A DNA stretch of 54,184 nt, taken from positions 1-54,184 of the forward strand of contig NZ_CAXQBR010000055.1 in NCBI RefSeq assembly GCF_964222135.1. The letters run 5' to 3'. Below the pieces are notes generated by a model. It did no database searches. It saw nothing but the letters and a program-made list of their open reading frames with translations, and had not been told where the DNA came from. The DNA comes from Euzebya sp. Lineage in GTDB: Bacteria; Actinomycetota; Nitriliruptoria; Euzebyales; Euzebyaceae. Both the position numbers and the translations under genes were made by a program. This document shows, piece after piece, positions 1 to 8,036 of the stretch (the first letter of the stretch is position 1; every line of letters starts with the position of its first letter).

Positions 1-70
1 CCCGTCGACACGACGGCTCTCCCGACACACCGGTGGGTGCGTGAGGCGCGGGACGGGCCCGGACCCGGTG

Positions 71-76
71 TAGGGT
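71..76 (+). promoter_or_regulatory. -10 box, probable leaderless start of GNAT-dUTPase
   Basis: TAGGGT lies 8 bases before the GTG at 85. No Shine-Dalgarno sequence separates them, so the transcript may begin at or beside the start codon. The same geometry recurs at several other genes in the window. Confidence 0.45.
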
Positions 77-84
77 CCCGCGCC

Positions 85-1092
85 GTGCTGACCACCGTCG
101 TCAACCCCCCTCTGACCGAGTCCCTGATCGACCGGCTGCAGGCCATGTGGGTCGCCGTCACCAACGCCGGCGGCTCGGTCGGGTTCGCCGCACCCGTGAC
201 CCCCGCCCAGGTCGCCCACGAGGTCGCGTCGATGTGGGATGAGGTCGCGCGTGCGCGCCTGGACGGCACCCTCGACCTGGTCGTCGCCGAGGACGACGGC
301 GCGGTGGTCGGCTTCGGGTTCCTGCGGGTCCACGCCGGCGCCGTCCGCGCCCACCGCGGCGAGGTCCTCAAGCTGCAGCGCGACCCGGCCGTGAGCGGTC
401 GGGGCATCGGCGCGGCCCTCCTCGCCGCCATCGAGGCCCGGGCGGTGGCGCGCGGGGTGTCCCTGCTGACCCTCGACGTCCGCGCCGGGACCGGCCGGGA
501 GCGGTTCTACGCCGCCCACGGCTACGCCGAGGTGGCGGTGCTGCCCGGGTGGGTGCGGATCGACGACGTCCCGACGGGGTTGATCGTGATGACCAAGGAC
601 CTGACCGGCGGGACGACACCCGCGCGGGCCGACGTCGCACCGGCCGAGACCGGGGGAGGGGTGCGCGTGCCGGTCCGCCGCCTCGACCCCGACCTGCCGC
701 TCCCGCGCTACGCCCGGCCCGGCGATGCCGGCCTGGACCTGCACGCCCGCGAGCGCCGGGTCCTGCCGCCCGGGACCCGGGCGCTGATGCCCACCGGCAT
801 CGCCGTCGCGATCCCCGAGGGCCACGTCGGGCTGATCCACCCGCGGTCGGGGACCGCGGTGCGCCAGGGCCTCGGCATCGTCAACTCCCCGGGGACCGTG
901 GACGCCGGCTACCGGGGTGAGCTGCTCGTCCCGCTGATCAACCTGGACCCGTCGGCGACGATCCGGCTGGAGCGGGGCGATCGGATCGCCCAGCTGCTCA
1001 TCCAGCGGGTCGAGCACGCCCTGCTGGTCGAGGTGGACGCCCTCCCCGCGGGCGTCCGCGGGGAGGGCGGGTTCGGCTCGACGGGGCGCTAG
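85..1092 (+). CDS. dut: GNAT acetyltransferase-dUTPase fusion protein
   Basis: One open frame encodes two enzymes. Residues 1 to about 170 form a GNAT N-acetyltransferase domain, with the acetyl-CoA loop [11 protein letters not shown] near residue 103 and the typical C-terminal FYAAHGY segment. After a short Ala/Pro-rich linker, residues 193-335 are a trimeric-type dUTPase (dUTP to dUMP plus PPi, keeping uracil out of DNA). All five dUTPase motifs are present: [27 protein letters not shown] (catalytic Asp near 273), RGDRIAQLL and the glycine-rich GEGGFGSTG end. A bacterial dUTPase alone is about 150 residues, so the GNAT half is extra. GTG 85 was chosen because it follows a -10-like box; an in-frame GTG at 37 also exists. 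A strong purine run at 652-660 sits just before GTG 661/667, so the dUTPase may also be made separately. It converges on the helicase gene with a 3-base overlap of stop codons. Confidence 0.85.
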   Translation: MLTTVVNPPLTESLIDRLQAMWVAVTNAGGSVGFAAPVTPAQVAHEVASMWDEVARARLDGTLDLVVAEDDGAVVGFGFLRVHAGAVRAHRGEVLKLQRDPAVSGRGIGAALLAAIEARAVARGVSLLTLDVRAGTGRERFYAAHGYAEVAVLPGWVRIDDVPTGLIVMTKDLTGGTTPARADVAPAETGGGVRVPVRRLDPDLPLPRYARPGDAGLDLHARERRVLPPGTRALMPTGIAVAIPEGHVGLIHPRSGTAVRQGLGIVNSPGTVDAGYRGELLVPLINLDPSATIRLERGDRIAQLLIQRVEHALLVEVDALPAGVRGEGGFGSTGR

Positions 1093-2384
1093 CCGTTCCG
1101 GCGGGGACGCCGTCCGCGACCGCCACGGCGTCCGCCGGACGGTGCGGCGGTCCCGCCGCGGCTGCCGCGCGGACCGCCGGTGTGCTGGCGCTGGGCGGCG
1201 GGCTGCGGCCGCTCCGTGACGGGGGTCGGGCGTCCGCCGCCGTGCCGCGCCCAGGTGACGTCCACGCCGACCTTGCGCGCGAGGGCCTTGCCGTCCGCCT
1301 CGGAGTCCCGGCACACCAGCGCGACGACCGCGCCGTCGGCACCGGCCCGACCGGTGCGACCCGACCGGTGGACGTAGTCCTCGGGGGCGGCCGGCAGGTC
1401 GTAGTGCACGACCACGTCGACGTCGTCCACGTGGATGCCGCGGGCGGCGATGTCTGTGGCGACGAGGACGCGGGTGCGACCCTCGGTGAAGGCCGCCAGC
1501 GCCCGCTGGCGTTGGTTCTGCGAGCGGTCGCCGTGGATCGCCGCGGCGTCGCAGCCGTTGCGGGTCAGCTGCTTGGCGAGCCGGTCCGCGCCGCGCTTGG
1601 TGCGGCAGAACACGATCGCCGAGCGGTGGTCGGCCAGGATCGACTGGACGACCTCACGGCGGTCCGGGCGGTCGAGGGTGTACCAGGTGTGGGACACGTC
1701 ACCGCTGGCGGTCGGCGCGGCGCCGACGTCCACGCGGACCGGGTCGTGGCTGTAGCGCGCCTCGAGCTTCGCGGTGGTGTCGTCGAGGGTGGCGGAGAAC
1801 AGCAGCAGCTGCCCGTCCGCGCAGCGGGTGGCGTCGAGCAGCCGGGTGACGTCGGGGATGAACCCCATGTCGGCCATGCGGTCGGCCTCGTCGAGCACCG
1901 CCAGCCGGACGTCGCCGAGCTTCAGGGCCTTCCGCTGGACCAGGTCGACCATCCGGCCCGGGCAGCCGATCACGATGTCGACGCCGGCCTTCAGCGCCGC
2001 GATGTCGCGCTTGATGTTGGTGCCGCCGATCAGCGCCCAGGTGCGCAGGCCGCGCATGTCGCCGAGCGGCCGGACGACCTCGGTGATCTGGAGGGCCAGC
2101 TCGCGGGTCGGCGCCAGGATCGCGACGACCGGGCGGCCCTGGCCGGGGGCCACGTGGACCGCGGGGAGGGCGAACGCGAGGGTCTTCCCGGACCCCGTGG
2201 GTGCCCGGCCGCACACGTCGCGGCCGTCCAGGGCGGCGGCGACGGTGTCGACCTGGATGGGGCGGGGGGTGGTGATGCCGTCGCGGGCCAGCCGCGAGGC
2301 GATGGCGCGATCGACGCCGAGGGCGGCGAAGTCGTCACCGCCAGCGGTGCGGGCAGGGCGACGTCGGGTTTCGGTTGCAGGCAA
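1089..2384 (-). CDS. DEAD-box ATP-dependent RNA helicase
   Basis: This is an ATP-driven RNA duplex-unwinding enzyme, likely acting in ribosome assembly or mRNA turnover. All helicase motifs can be read: the Q-motif region TTPRPIQ (about 38-44), P-loop APTGSGKT (61-68), [14 protein letters not shown] (a variant of TPGR), VLDEADRM near 165, SAT, then in the second RecA domain [28 protein letters not shown] and [10 protein letters not shown]. The C-terminal 40 residues are Gly/Arg-rich, as in RNA-binding tails. The start is TTG at 2384, preceded by GAAGG at good spacing. About 200 bases upstream (2385-2589) hold no gene I can support and may be a leader. The RhlE/DeaD-type subgroup cannot be settled by eye, so no symbol is given. 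Confidence 0.93.
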   Translation of the reverse strand: MPATETRRRPARTAGGDDFAALGVDRAIASRLARDGITTPRPIQVDTVAAALDGRDVCGRAPTGSGKTLAFALPAVHVAPGQGRPVVAILAPTRELALQITEVVRPLGDMRGLRTWALIGGTNIKRDIAALKAGVDIVIGCPGRMVDLVQRKALKLGDVRLAVLDEADRMADMGFIPDVTRLLDATRCADGQLLLFSATLDDTTAKLEARYSHDPVRVDVGAAPTASGDVSHTWYTLDRPDRREVVQSILADHRSAIVFCRTKRGADRLAKQLTRNGCDAAAIHGDRSQNQRQRALAAFTEGRTRVLVATDIAARGIHVDDVDVVVHYDLPAAPEDYVHRSGRTGRAGADGAVVALVCRDSEADGKALARKVGVDVTWARHGGGRPTPVTERPQPAAQRQHTGGPRGSRGGTAAPSGGRRGGRGRRPRRNG

Positions 2385-2589
2385 GGATCAGCCTTCGTAG
2401 GTGGGGGAGCGCCCGCGTGGGGCGTGCTGCAGGGGGACACCGCCGCAGCGAGGACGGTGGAGCGCCCACCTCTCGAGGAAGACGACCCGCCAGCGTGCCG
2501 CGGGACTGACCCGCACGACGCCGACACCCTCCATGATGCACGCTCGCGACGATCCTGCCGCGCACCCCGCCGCGACCGATCGCGGCACC

Positions 2590-4521
2590 TCAGACGTCGA
2601 GCAGCCCGGCGACGACCCGCTCGGCGACGGCGTGCACCTTCTCCTGGTGCCGCCTCGCGTGCCGGCGCAGCCGCTCGAACGCCGCGTCGGGTGGTTCACC
2701 GTGCCGCTCGGCCAGGAGCCCCTTGGCCTGCTCGATGACCACGCGGCTCTGCAGGGCGTGCTGCAGCTGGGTGGCCAGGCGGGTCTGCTCCTGGTGCAGC
2801 TGCGCGGTGACGATGTAGGCGACGGCCACGTCCGCCAGCATCTGCACGGTCTCGAGCTGGTGCTCGCTGATGGTGAGCGGAGTCGCAGCGATCAGGTCCA
2901 GGGATCCGACGAGGTCCTCGTGCGACATGAGCGGCACGCCGTGGACGCTGCGGATGCCGGCCGCGAGCGCACGGGGGGCGAAGGTCGGGTAGCGCCCCAC
3001 GGCGTCCTGCAGGTCGGGGACCGACACCGGGCGCGATGTCCGGATCGCCTCGGTGCACGGTCCGTCGCCGAGCTCGGCCTCGAGCGCCTCGGCGGCATCG
3101 CCGAGGGGGCTGTTGGTGGTGGCGACCGTGAGCTCCCCGTCGTCGAGCAGCAGGACGCCAGCGCCGTCGACGGGCAGGAGCTCTGTGCAGAAGTCCCCGA
3201 GCGCGGTGAGGATCGCGTCGACGCTCTGGTTCGCGGCGAGGATGCGGGAGAACTGGACCAGCGTGGCGGAGACGTCCAGCTGCTCGGAGGGGACCTGGAC
3301 CGGTGTGGTCACCTCCGGCCGGGCGCGGGTCGACCGGCGCTGCGCCTTGTCGGCGTACATGGCCCGATCGGCCGCCGAGAGCACCGCCTGGCCGTGCCGC
3401 TCGTCGCCGGGGGGCACGACCGCGGTGCCGAAGGACGCGTGGACCCGGATCAGCGTCCCGTCGGGAAGCGACAGCGGCTCGGTCAGTGCGTGGCGCATGC
3501 GGTCGATGACGGCGTGGGCGTCGCGCTGCCGCACGTCGTCGAGCAGGACGACGAACTCGTCACCGGCCAGCCGGGCGGCCACGTCGTTGCCCCGCAGGCC
3601 GCGCTGCAGCCGACGGGACACGATCCGGAGCACCCGGTCGCCGGCCTCGTGGCCGTGGGTGTCGTTGACCTGCTTGAAGTCGTCCAGGTCGATCATCACG
3701 ACGGCGAACGGGATCCCGAGCTCGGCCGGGCGGCGCAGCTCCGCGTCGAGCCGGTCGAGGAACCGGCGCCGGTTGAGCAGGCCGGTCAGCTCGTCGGTCG
3801 AGGCCTCGTGCTGGAGCTGCTGCAGGCCGTCGACGTCCGACACGTCCCGGAGGGCCAGGACCCACCCGCCGACCTGGTCATCACCGTTGGCGTCTCGGAC
3901 ATCCCCGCGCACGGTCAGGCCGGCGCTGGAGCCCTCGACGGGCCGGAACTCCGCCTCGCCGCTGACCTCGCCCTCCTCGGTCAGCACGTAGCCGAGCCAC
4001 AGCGCCTCGTCGGGCGGCAGCCGGTCGAACAGGCACGTGGACTCGTCGAGGCCGAGCTGGGTGCGGGCGCAGCGGTTGGCCACGTCGATGAACCCCGACG
4101 GGGACAGGCGGACCAGGCCGACCGGCAGCGCGTCCAGCCACCGCGGTGCGGGGTCCGGCCGGGTGGTGGGGATCCACTGCCTCGACGCGAGCACCACCGC
4201 GTCGTGCGGGGTCAGCAGGGGCCCGCGACCGGTGCGGGCGGATTCAGCGGCGACCCAGTGGGAGGTGGCGTGCAGGTACAGCACCAGCCGGGCCGCCTCG
4301 ACCCGCGTCCCGAGGTCCGCCTCGACGGTCGCCTGGGTGTCCACCGCGCGCTCGCACGCCCCGACCAGGTGGTCCATCCCCTCGGCGACCGCCGCAGGTG
4401 CGACCGTCCGGGCCGGCAGCGCCCCCGTGCGCTTGGCACCCTCGAGCAGCCCGGCCAGGACCGCTCGGGACTGCAGGACCGCTTCGGCCAGGCTGGGCGT
4501 GATCGACGCCGTGATGCCCAT
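2590..4521 (-). CDS. PAS-GGDEF-GAF-ANTAR signalling protein
   Basis: This predicted cytoplasmic sensor joins c-di-GMP synthesis to RNA-based antitermination. From the ATG at 4521 (643 aa) the order is: an alpha-helical N-terminal region; a PAS-like domain around 130-240; a GGDEF domain around 245-405 with DELTGLLNRRRF, DDFKQVNDTHGHEAGD, active-site loop AGDEF, and an inhibitory-site-like RxxD (RGND) exactly five residues before it; a GAF domain around 425-570; and an ANTAR RNA-binding domain at the C-terminus (VIEQAKGLLAERHG). The conserved catalytic loop suggests an active diguanylate cyclase with product inhibition. ATG 4521 has GGAAGGA upstream and is preferred to an in-frame start at 4554. 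The downstream gene on the same strand is the helicase about 200 bases away, so an operon is doubtful. The ligand for PAS or GAF is unknown. Confidence 0.85.
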   Translation of the reverse strand: MGITASITPSLAEAVLQSRAVLAGLLEGAKRTGALPARTVAPAAVAEGMDHLVGACERAVDTQATVEADLGTRVEAARLVLYLHATSHWVAAESARTGRGPLLTPHDAVVLASRQWIPTTRPDPAPRWLDALPVGLVRLSPSGFIDVANRCARTQLGLDESTCLFDRLPPDEALWLGYVLTEEGEVSGEAEFRPVEGSSAGLTVRGDVRDANGDDQVGGWVLALRDVSDVDGLQQLQHEASTDELTGLLNRRRFLDRLDAELRRPAELGIPFAVVMIDLDDFKQVNDTHGHEAGDRVLRIVSRRLQRGLRGNDVAARLAGDEFVVLLDDVRQRDAHAVIDRMRHALTEPLSLPDGTLIRVHASFGTAVVPPGDERHGQAVLSAADRAMYADKAQRRSTRARPEVTTPVQVPSEQLDVSATLVQFSRILAANQSVDAILTALGDFCTELLPVDGAGVLLLDDGELTVATTNSPLGDAAEALEAELGDGPCTEAIRTSRPVSVPDLQDAVGRYPTFAPRALAAGIRSVHGVPLMSHEDLVGSLDLIAATPLTISEHQLETVQMLADVAVAYIVTAQLHQEQTRLATQLQHALQSRVVIEQAKGLLAERHGEPPDAAFERLRRHARRHQEKVHAVAERVVAGLLDV

Positions 4522-4561
4522 CCCGCAGTCCTTCCCAGCCCTCCGGCCGCCCACCCGTCCG

Positions 4562-7228
4562 TCAGGCCGACGGGGTGCGCGACACGATCGGGTGCCCGCG
4601 GGCGATCAGCGTGGCGACCAGGGCGGTCCAGCCGGTCTGGTGGCTCGCGCCCAACCCCGCGCCGGAGTCGCCGTGGAAGTACTCGGGGAAGGTGACCATC
4701 CCCCGCCAGTGGGGGTCTGCGTCGAGCACCGGCCGGTCCGCGTGGAGCGGGCGCCGTCCGTCGGCGTCGGGGAGGAACAACCCGACCAGGCGGTCCGCGA
4801 GGTCGTCGGCGACCGCCCCCAGCCGACGATCCTCGCCGCTGCCGGTCGGGTGCGGCACGGTCAGCGCATCGCCGAAGAACTGGTCGTAGGTCCGCAGGCC
4901 GTCGATCAGCAGGACCGCGAGCGGGAACCAGATGGGGCCGCGCCAGTTGGAGTTGCCGCCGAACATCGGGCTGGGGGAGTCGCCGGGCTCGTAGCGGACC
5001 TCGTGGACGACGCCGTCGAGGTCCAGCCGGACCGGCTCGGCCGCGTGCGCCGCCGACAGCGTCCGCGGCCCGTGGGCGGACAGGAACTCGTCCGGGTCGA
5101 GCAGCCGGGCCAGGACCCGGCGCAGCCGCTGGGGTGACAGGACGCTCAGCAGCCACCGGTCCCCGCCGCCGTGGTGGCGGGCGCGGGCGAGCCCGAAGAC
5201 GTTGCCGGCCAGCTCGGGGCGGTGGCGGAGGAACCACTGCATCCGGCGGTCGAAGTCGGGCAGGCCGGCCAGCAGCTCGGGTTCGAGGACCGTGGCCGCG
5301 ATCAGCGGCAGCAGCCCCACGACGGAGCGGACCTTCAACGGGATCGCCTCGCGGCCCGGCAGGTGGAGGACGTCGTAGAAGAAGCCGTCCTCCTCGTCCC
5401 ACAGCCCGAGGTCGGACAGCGCCCGGGCGATCGCCAGGTAGTGCTCGAAGAACTTGGTGGCGACGTCCTCGTAGACGGGGTCGTGGGCGGCGAGCTCGAC
5501 GGCGATCGAGAGCATGTGCAGCGAGTACGCGGCCATCCAGCTGGTCCCGTCGGCCTGCTCGAGGCGTCCGCCGCCGGGCAACTCCTCGGACCGGTCGAAC
5601 AGCCCGATGTTGTCGAGGCCGAGGAACCCGCCGCCGAAGACGTTCCGCCCCTCCGCGTCCTTGCGGTTGACCCACCAGGTGAAGTTGAGCAGCAGCTTGT
5701 GGAACACCCGCTCCAGGAACTCGAAGTCCGGCGCACCGGTCGCCGCGGCGTCGCGCCGGAACACCTCGAGGGCCGCCCAGGCGTGGACCGGCGGGTTGAC
5801 GTCGTCGAAGGCCCACTCGTAGGCGGGCAGCTGGCCCGAGGGGTGCATGTACCACTCGCGGCACAGCAGGATGAGCTGGTCCTTCGCGAACGCCGGGTCG
5901 ACGTGGGCGAAGGCGACGCAGTGGAAGGCGAGGTCCCAGGCCGCGTACCACGGGTACTCCCAGGCGTCGGGCATCGAGATGATGTCGGTGTTGCCCAGGT
6001 GGGTCCACGCGCCGTTGCGGATGTGCTCGCGACCCGGTGGGGGAGGGGGCTGGGCGGGGTCGCCCTCCAGCCACTCCGCGACGTGGTAGCGGTAGTACTG
6101 CTGGGTCCAGATCAGCCCGGCGACGGCGCGGCGGTGGACGAGCACCGCCTCGGCGTCGGTGCCCTCGGGCACGAGTGAGGCGTGCCACGCGTCGGCCTCG
6201 GCGGTGCGGGTGGCGATGACCGCGTCGACGGCGTCGGGCTCGAGTGGCGCGCCGGGCCGGTGATCGTCGAGGCGGAGGTGGACCGACTGCGGCTCACCCG
6301 GGGGGAGGGTGAGGATGATCCAGACCGCGGCCTTCGTGCCGGTCCCGTCGGGGTTGACCGTCGGCGCGCCGCTGATCACGTGGTCGCCGATGCCGTCGGT
6401 CGGGTACGGCGTCGTCGGCTCCGCGCCGTACAGGAGCGGCACGTTGGTCTCGTTGTCGCACGTCAACCAGCGGTGGTCGCCCGCGACGTCGACCCAGCGG
6501 GTGCCGAGGGTCGGGTGGTCGACGCGGACCGCGCCGGTCGCGTCGTCGACGGCGAGGGAGGGGCGGGCGTGGCGCGCGTCCCGGCCCCACGACCAGGTGT
6601 TGCGCAACCAGGCGGTCGGCAGGACGTGGAGGGTCACCGGCTCCGGTCCGCGGTTGGTGCAGGTGATCCGGCCGACGATCGCCTCCGGGCCGTCCTTGGC
6701 CCAGGTGACGTCGACGTCGGTGAACCGGTCGCCGTCGAGGACGCCGGTGTCGAGCAGTTCGAACTCGGGCTCCTGGCGTGATCGGCGCCGGTTCTCCTCG
6801 CGGAGCCGGTCGTACGGGAACGCCGCGTGCGGGTACCGGTAGCGCCACACCAGCAGGCTGTGGGTGGGGGTGGCGTCGAGGGGCCACCAGTGCTCCTTGA
6901 CGTCCTCGCCGTGGTTGCCCTCCTCGTTGGCGAGGCCGAACAGCCGCTCCTTGAGGATCGGGTCCCGCCCGTTCCACAGGGCCACGGCCAGGCAGAGGTG
7001 CTGCCAGCGGTCGCAGATCCCCGCCAGGCCGTCCTCGCCCCAGCGGTAGGCGCGGGATCGGGCGTGGTCGAACGGCAGGTGGGCCCAGGCGTTCCCGTCC
7101 GCAGAGTAGTCCTCGCGCACCGTCCCCCACTGCCGGAGGGACACGTAGGCGCCCCAGCGGCGCCAGGCGACCGTGCCCGCGGCGTCCTCGGCGAGCCGCT
7201 GGCGTTCCGCGCCACCTGTCGTCGTCAC
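4562..7228 (-). CDS. GH63-type (MGH1-like) glucosidase
   Basis: This large cytoplasmic enzyme (888 aa) resembles the bacterial glycoside hydrolase 63 / MGH1-like group, whose members hydrolyse alpha-glucosides or glucosyl/mannosyl compatible solutes. The N-terminal third is a beta-rich domain with WGAYVSLRQWGTVREDYSADG. From about residue 380 the (alpha/alpha)6 barrel follows, with AAWDLAFHCVAFAHVDP, YEWAFDDVNPPVHAW, FLGLDNIGLFDRS, ADGTSWMAAYSLHML and NWRGPIWFP typical of the family. No signal peptide is present. The start is GTG 7228. Substrate cannot be told from sequence; trehalose-like, glucosylglycerate or oligosaccharide substrates are possible. The gene stands alone, with the small membrane-protein gene 40 bases upstream on the same strand. 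Confidence 0.82.
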   Translation of the reverse strand: MTTTGGAERQRLAEDAAGTVAWRRWGAYVSLRQWGTVREDYSADGNAWAHLPFDHARSRAYRWGEDGLAGICDRWQHLCLAVALWNGRDPILKERLFGLANEEGNHGEDVKEHWWPLDATPTHSLLVWRYRYPHAAFPYDRLREENRRRSRQEPEFELLDTGVLDGDRFTDVDVTWAKDGPEAIVGRITCTNRGPEPVTLHVLPTAWLRNTWSWGRDARHARPSLAVDDATGAVRVDHPTLGTRWVDVAGDHRWLTCDNETNVPLLYGAEPTTPYPTDGIGDHVISGAPTVNPDGTGTKAAVWIILTLPPGEPQSVHLRLDDHRPGAPLEPDAVDAVIATRTAEADAWHASLVPEGTDAEAVLVHRRAVAGLIWTQQYYRYHVAEWLEGDPAQPPPPPGREHIRNGAWTHLGNTDIISMPDAWEYPWYAAWDLAFHCVAFAHVDPAFAKDQLILLCREWYMHPSGQLPAYEWAFDDVNPPVHAWAALEVFRRDAAATGAPDFEFLERVFHKLLLNFTWWVNRKDAEGRNVFGGGFLGLDNIGLFDRSEELPGGGRLEQADGTSWMAAYSLHMLSIAVELAAHDPVYEDVATKFFEHYLAIARALSDLGLWDEEDGFFYDVLHLPGREAIPLKVRSVVGLLPLIAATVLEPELLAGLPDFDRRMQWFLRHRPELAGNVFGLARARHHGGGDRWLLSVLSPQRLRRVLARLLDPDEFLSAHGPRTLSAAHAAEPVRLDLDGVVHEVRYEPGDSPSPMFGGNSNWRGPIWFPLAVLLIDGLRTYDQFFGDALTVPHPTGSGEDRRLGAVADDLADRLVGLFLPDADGRRPLHADRPVLDADPHWRGMVTFPEYFHGDSGAGLGASHQTGWTALVATLIARGHPIVSRTPSA

Positions 7229-7267
7229 GTGCCGGATCGTGCCACGACGGCTCGCGGTGCGGGGTCC

Positions 7268-7744
7268 TCAGCGTCCGGTGCGGTCTCGGGCGGGGGCGGC
7301 GAGCAGGCGGATGACGGCCTCGGCGGCGCCCATGGCCGCTCCGACCAGGCCGATGACCAGCAGCACCCGCAGCGGGGTCGACCAGTCCTGCGACCACTCC
7401 CCGAAGTCGAACGGGAAGACCTGCAGGATCTGCAGCGTCGCGGCGAACGCGACCGCGTCCACCGCCAGGTCGCCCACGGCCCGGACGGCGGAGGCGTCCG
7501 ACACCACGAACGCGGCGTTGGCGGCCGCGCCGACGACGAGGGATGCGGTGACGAGGCCGATCACCCGGGCGGCGTCGGGGGTGATCGCCGAGACCGACTC
7601 CCAGCCGGGCTCGACGTGGATGAGGACGATCAGGCCGAGGTCGACCGCGAGGGCGATGACGTGGCCGAGTCGGGTGGCACCTCGCCACGGGCGTCGCGCC
7701 ACGCGGCCCCCGGGGCGTGCGGTCGGGGTGGTGGTGGCGGTCAT
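7268..7744 (-). CDS. small four-helix membrane protein of unknown function
   Basis: The protein has 158 aa and a short basic N-terminus. Four hydrophobic segments follow, at roughly 26-45, 58-80, 90-108 and 126-147. I recognise no catalytic motif or named family. The start ATG 7744 is supported by GGAGGTGCGCC directly upstream; longer in-frame reading to 8110 would run through the tRNA and is rejected. It is read in the same direction as the GH63 gene and may share its transcript, but nothing ties their roles together. Confidence 0.7.
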   Translation of the reverse strand: MTATTTPTARPGGRVARRPWRGATRLGHVIALAVDLGLIVLIHVEPGWESVSAITPDAARVIGLVTASLVVGAAANAAFVVSDASAVRAVGDLAVDAVAFAATLQILQVFPFDFGEWSQDWSTPLRVLLVIGLVGAAMGAAEAVIRLLAAPARDRTGR

Positions 7745-7842
7745 GGCGCACCTCCGGAGCTGAGCGGTGGGACACCTCGACGGTAGGCCGGCGCGGGACG
7801 GGCGGGCAGGGTCGAACGTCCCCTGGCGAGGACGTGGTCGGG

Positions 7843-7871
7843 TTGCGAACGCGTGGCCGCCGGGCCATACT
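7843..7871 (+). promoter_or_regulatory. promoter of tRNA-Gly
   Basis: A -35-like TTGCGA (7843-7848) and a -10-like CATACT (7866-7871) are separated by exactly 17 bases. The mature tRNA 5' end lies 11 bases past the -10 box, which fits a short tRNA leader. Confidence 0.6.
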
Positions 7872-7882
7872 TCCCGGTCCGC

Positions 7883-7955
<73 letters not shown>

Positions 7956-7994
7956 CGAGGCCTGCTCCAGCGATGGATCAGTGCCCAACCCCTG

Positions 7995-8023
7995 CGAAAC
8001 CCCCTGCTCAGCGGGGGGTTTCG
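7995..8023 (+). terminator. hairpin terminator after tRNA-Gly
   Basis: CGAAACCCCC (7995-8004) pairs perfectly with GGGGGTTTCG (8014-8023) around a 9-base loop. It lies between the tRNA and the converging ABC permease gene, so it may serve both strands. There is no clear U tract. Confidence 0.65.
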
Positions 8024-8036
8024 TGGTTCCGCGACG

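Noticed and set aside
1182-2738. Long plus-strand frame opposite the helicase
   Set aside because: It is a GC-rich antisense shadow without motifs; the helicase on the other strand has all family motifs.
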